Assembly (NCBI GenBank): GCA_002452425.1
Contig: DKFQ01000093.1
Coordinates: 1-5,425 of the forward strand
From: Sulfurimonas sp. UBA6792
GTDB taxonomy: Bacteria > Campylobacterota > Campylobacteria > Campylobacterales > Sulfurimonadaceae
DNA length: 5,425 bases
Reading direction: 5' to 3'
Part shown: positions 4,844 through 5,425 of the stretch, piece after piece
Position numbering within the stretch: the stretch's first letter is position 1
Layout: each line of letters begins with the position of its first letter
The notes under the pieces: model-generated
Seen by the model: the letters and a program-made list of their open reading frames with translations, nothing else
What the model was told of the DNA's origin: nothing
The model's database searches: none
Made by a program: the position numbers and the translations under genes

Positions 4844-5425
4844 TTATTTTAAACTCTCTGCATCCATTTTTATATTTTTCAAATCAAATAATTTATATAA
4901 AATATACCAATTTGCATAGAGTGAAAAAGAGTTCACACCATAAAGAGTAACATCTGCATCTCCATGACGAATCTCACTACTCAATACTTCCTTGAGAGCT
5001 TCTGTACTCTTGAGTGTAAAATCATCGAAGAAAATCTCTTTGACCTCTTTACTTGGCAATAGCACTAAGGCGTCCTCTGTTTTACTCGTCTCTACCAAAA
5101 TTTTTGGATTGTAAATTGCTTCAAAGTTTCCTTTATGGAGTGGTTTTGATTTTATCGAAGAGACATCATTATAATTTTCAAAAACCCAAGCAAGATAACC
5201 GCCATCAAGAACAGAAACATTTTCAAAACCATGTTGTATAAAAATAAAAGCAAGATGGAAGGCGTTTGCATAAGCATCACTATTTGTTCGTGAGTAGATA
5301 ACAACATGCGAATCTCTGTTGATACCAAGATTTTGCATCGCAGTTGCAACTTTTTTGCTAAAAGATGCAGCAAGCCTCGGGTTTTGACTCTTTGTAAACT
5401 CAGAGATAGAAACATGATACGCTCC
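4844..5425 (-). CDS. Rhodanese-like (tandem sulfurtransferase-type) protein lacking cysteines, partial at 5' end
   Basis: The reading frame is open from the right edge to TAA (4844-4846), so the N-terminus lies outside; an internal ATG at 5338 is not the start, because rhodanese motifs occur upstream of it. Of 193 visible residues, G-A-Y-H-V (1-5) fits the end of the rhodanese H-I-P-G-A motif. V-V-I-Y-S-R-T-N-S (41-49) is the active-site loop with Ser45 where catalytic domains have Cys. H-G-F-E-N-V-x-V-L-D-G-G-Y-x-x-W (65-80) is the classic end of the domain. G-N-F-E-A-I-Y-N-P (99-107) resembles the linker between the two domains of thiosulfate/3-mercaptopyruvate sulfurtransferases. The second domain (about 115-193) is degenerate: its loop reads L-Y-G-V-N-S-F (161-167), and the final G-G-x-x-W motif is missing. 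There is no cysteine anywhere in the visible part, so a sulfur-transfer reaction is doubtful. A binding or structural role is possible; the substrate is unknown. Confidence 0.8.
   Translation of the reverse strand, partial: GAYHVSISEFTKSQNPRLAASFSKKVATAMQNLGINRDSHVVIYSRTNSDAYANAFHLAFIFIQHGFENVSVLDGGYLAWVFENYNDVSSIKSKPLHKGNFEAIYNPKILVETSKTEDALVLLPSKEVKEIFFDDFTLKSTEALKEVLSSEIRHGDADVTLYGVNSFSLYANWYILYKLFDLKNIKMDAESLK

Noticed and set aside
5053..5241. A 62-codon open frame on the + strand opposite the rhodanese-like gene
   Set aside because: It is antisense to the supported gene, has no motif and lacks a good ribosome binding site.
4844..5338. The rhodanese-like gene as a complete 164-residue protein starting at the ATG at 5338
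   Set aside because: The same frame stays open upstream to 5425 and encodes G-A-Y-H-V and further domain sequence, so that ATG is internal and the gene is cut by the window edge.
5152..5415. An 87-codon leucine-rich open frame on the - strand in another frame of the rhodanese-like gene
   Set aside because: The overlapping frame carries clear rhodanese motifs and continues to the window edge; this one has only hydrophobic low-complexity sequence.
1..5425. A hidden mobile element, CRISPR array, toxin-antitoxin pair or novel defence system
   Set aside because: Nearly all of the sequence is accounted for by conserved translation and secretion genes; no spaced repeats, terminal inverted repeats, integrase or transposase motifs were seen.

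Overview
The window is a stretch of a ribosomal-protein super-operon, in the order rplE (3' end), rpsN, rpsH, rplF, rplR, rpsE, rplO, secY, map, infA, all on the + strand. A convergent gene on the - strand runs off the right edge. The A+T-rich sequence, a zinc-type 61-residue S14, a short 147-residue S5, the lack of rpmD (L30) between rpsE and rplO, and the direct secY-map-infA order all point to Campylobacterota (formerly Epsilonproteobacteria). From remembered protein sequences, S5, L18 and L15 look closest to Sulfurimonas and relatives. That genus-level placement is inference, not a database result.

Layout. Positions 1-4812 are ten tightly packed genes. Junctions range from a 1-nt overlap (rplE/rpsN) to 13 nt, except for a 48-nt gap before rpsH that can fold into a hairpin covering the rpsH ribosome binding site. 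Most ribosomal genes and infA have a purine-rich Shine-Dalgarno about 5-6 nt before the start. secY (GTG start) and map sit 2-3 nt behind the previous stop codon with little or no such site. Positions 4813-4843 hold a 7-bp hairpin terminator between the convergent genes. From 4844 to the right edge, on the - strand, lies the C-terminal 193 residues of a tandem rhodanese-like protein that contains no cysteine.

How the genes work together. L5, S14, S8, L6, L18, S5 and L15 are 30S and 50S assembly proteins. SecY is the membrane channel for nascent proteins. Map removes the initiator methionine from emerging chains. IF-1 works in initiation. The run therefore makes ribosomes plus the first machinery a nascent chain meets. 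The rhodanese-like gene is on the other strand and has no evident link to translation.

Novelty. Most of the window is ordinary, highly conserved core genome. The points worth a second look are the cysteine-free rhodanese, the hairpin over the rpsH ribosome binding site, and the run of UAG stops merged with ribosome binding sites. I see no mobile element, CRISPR array, RNA gene or defence system.
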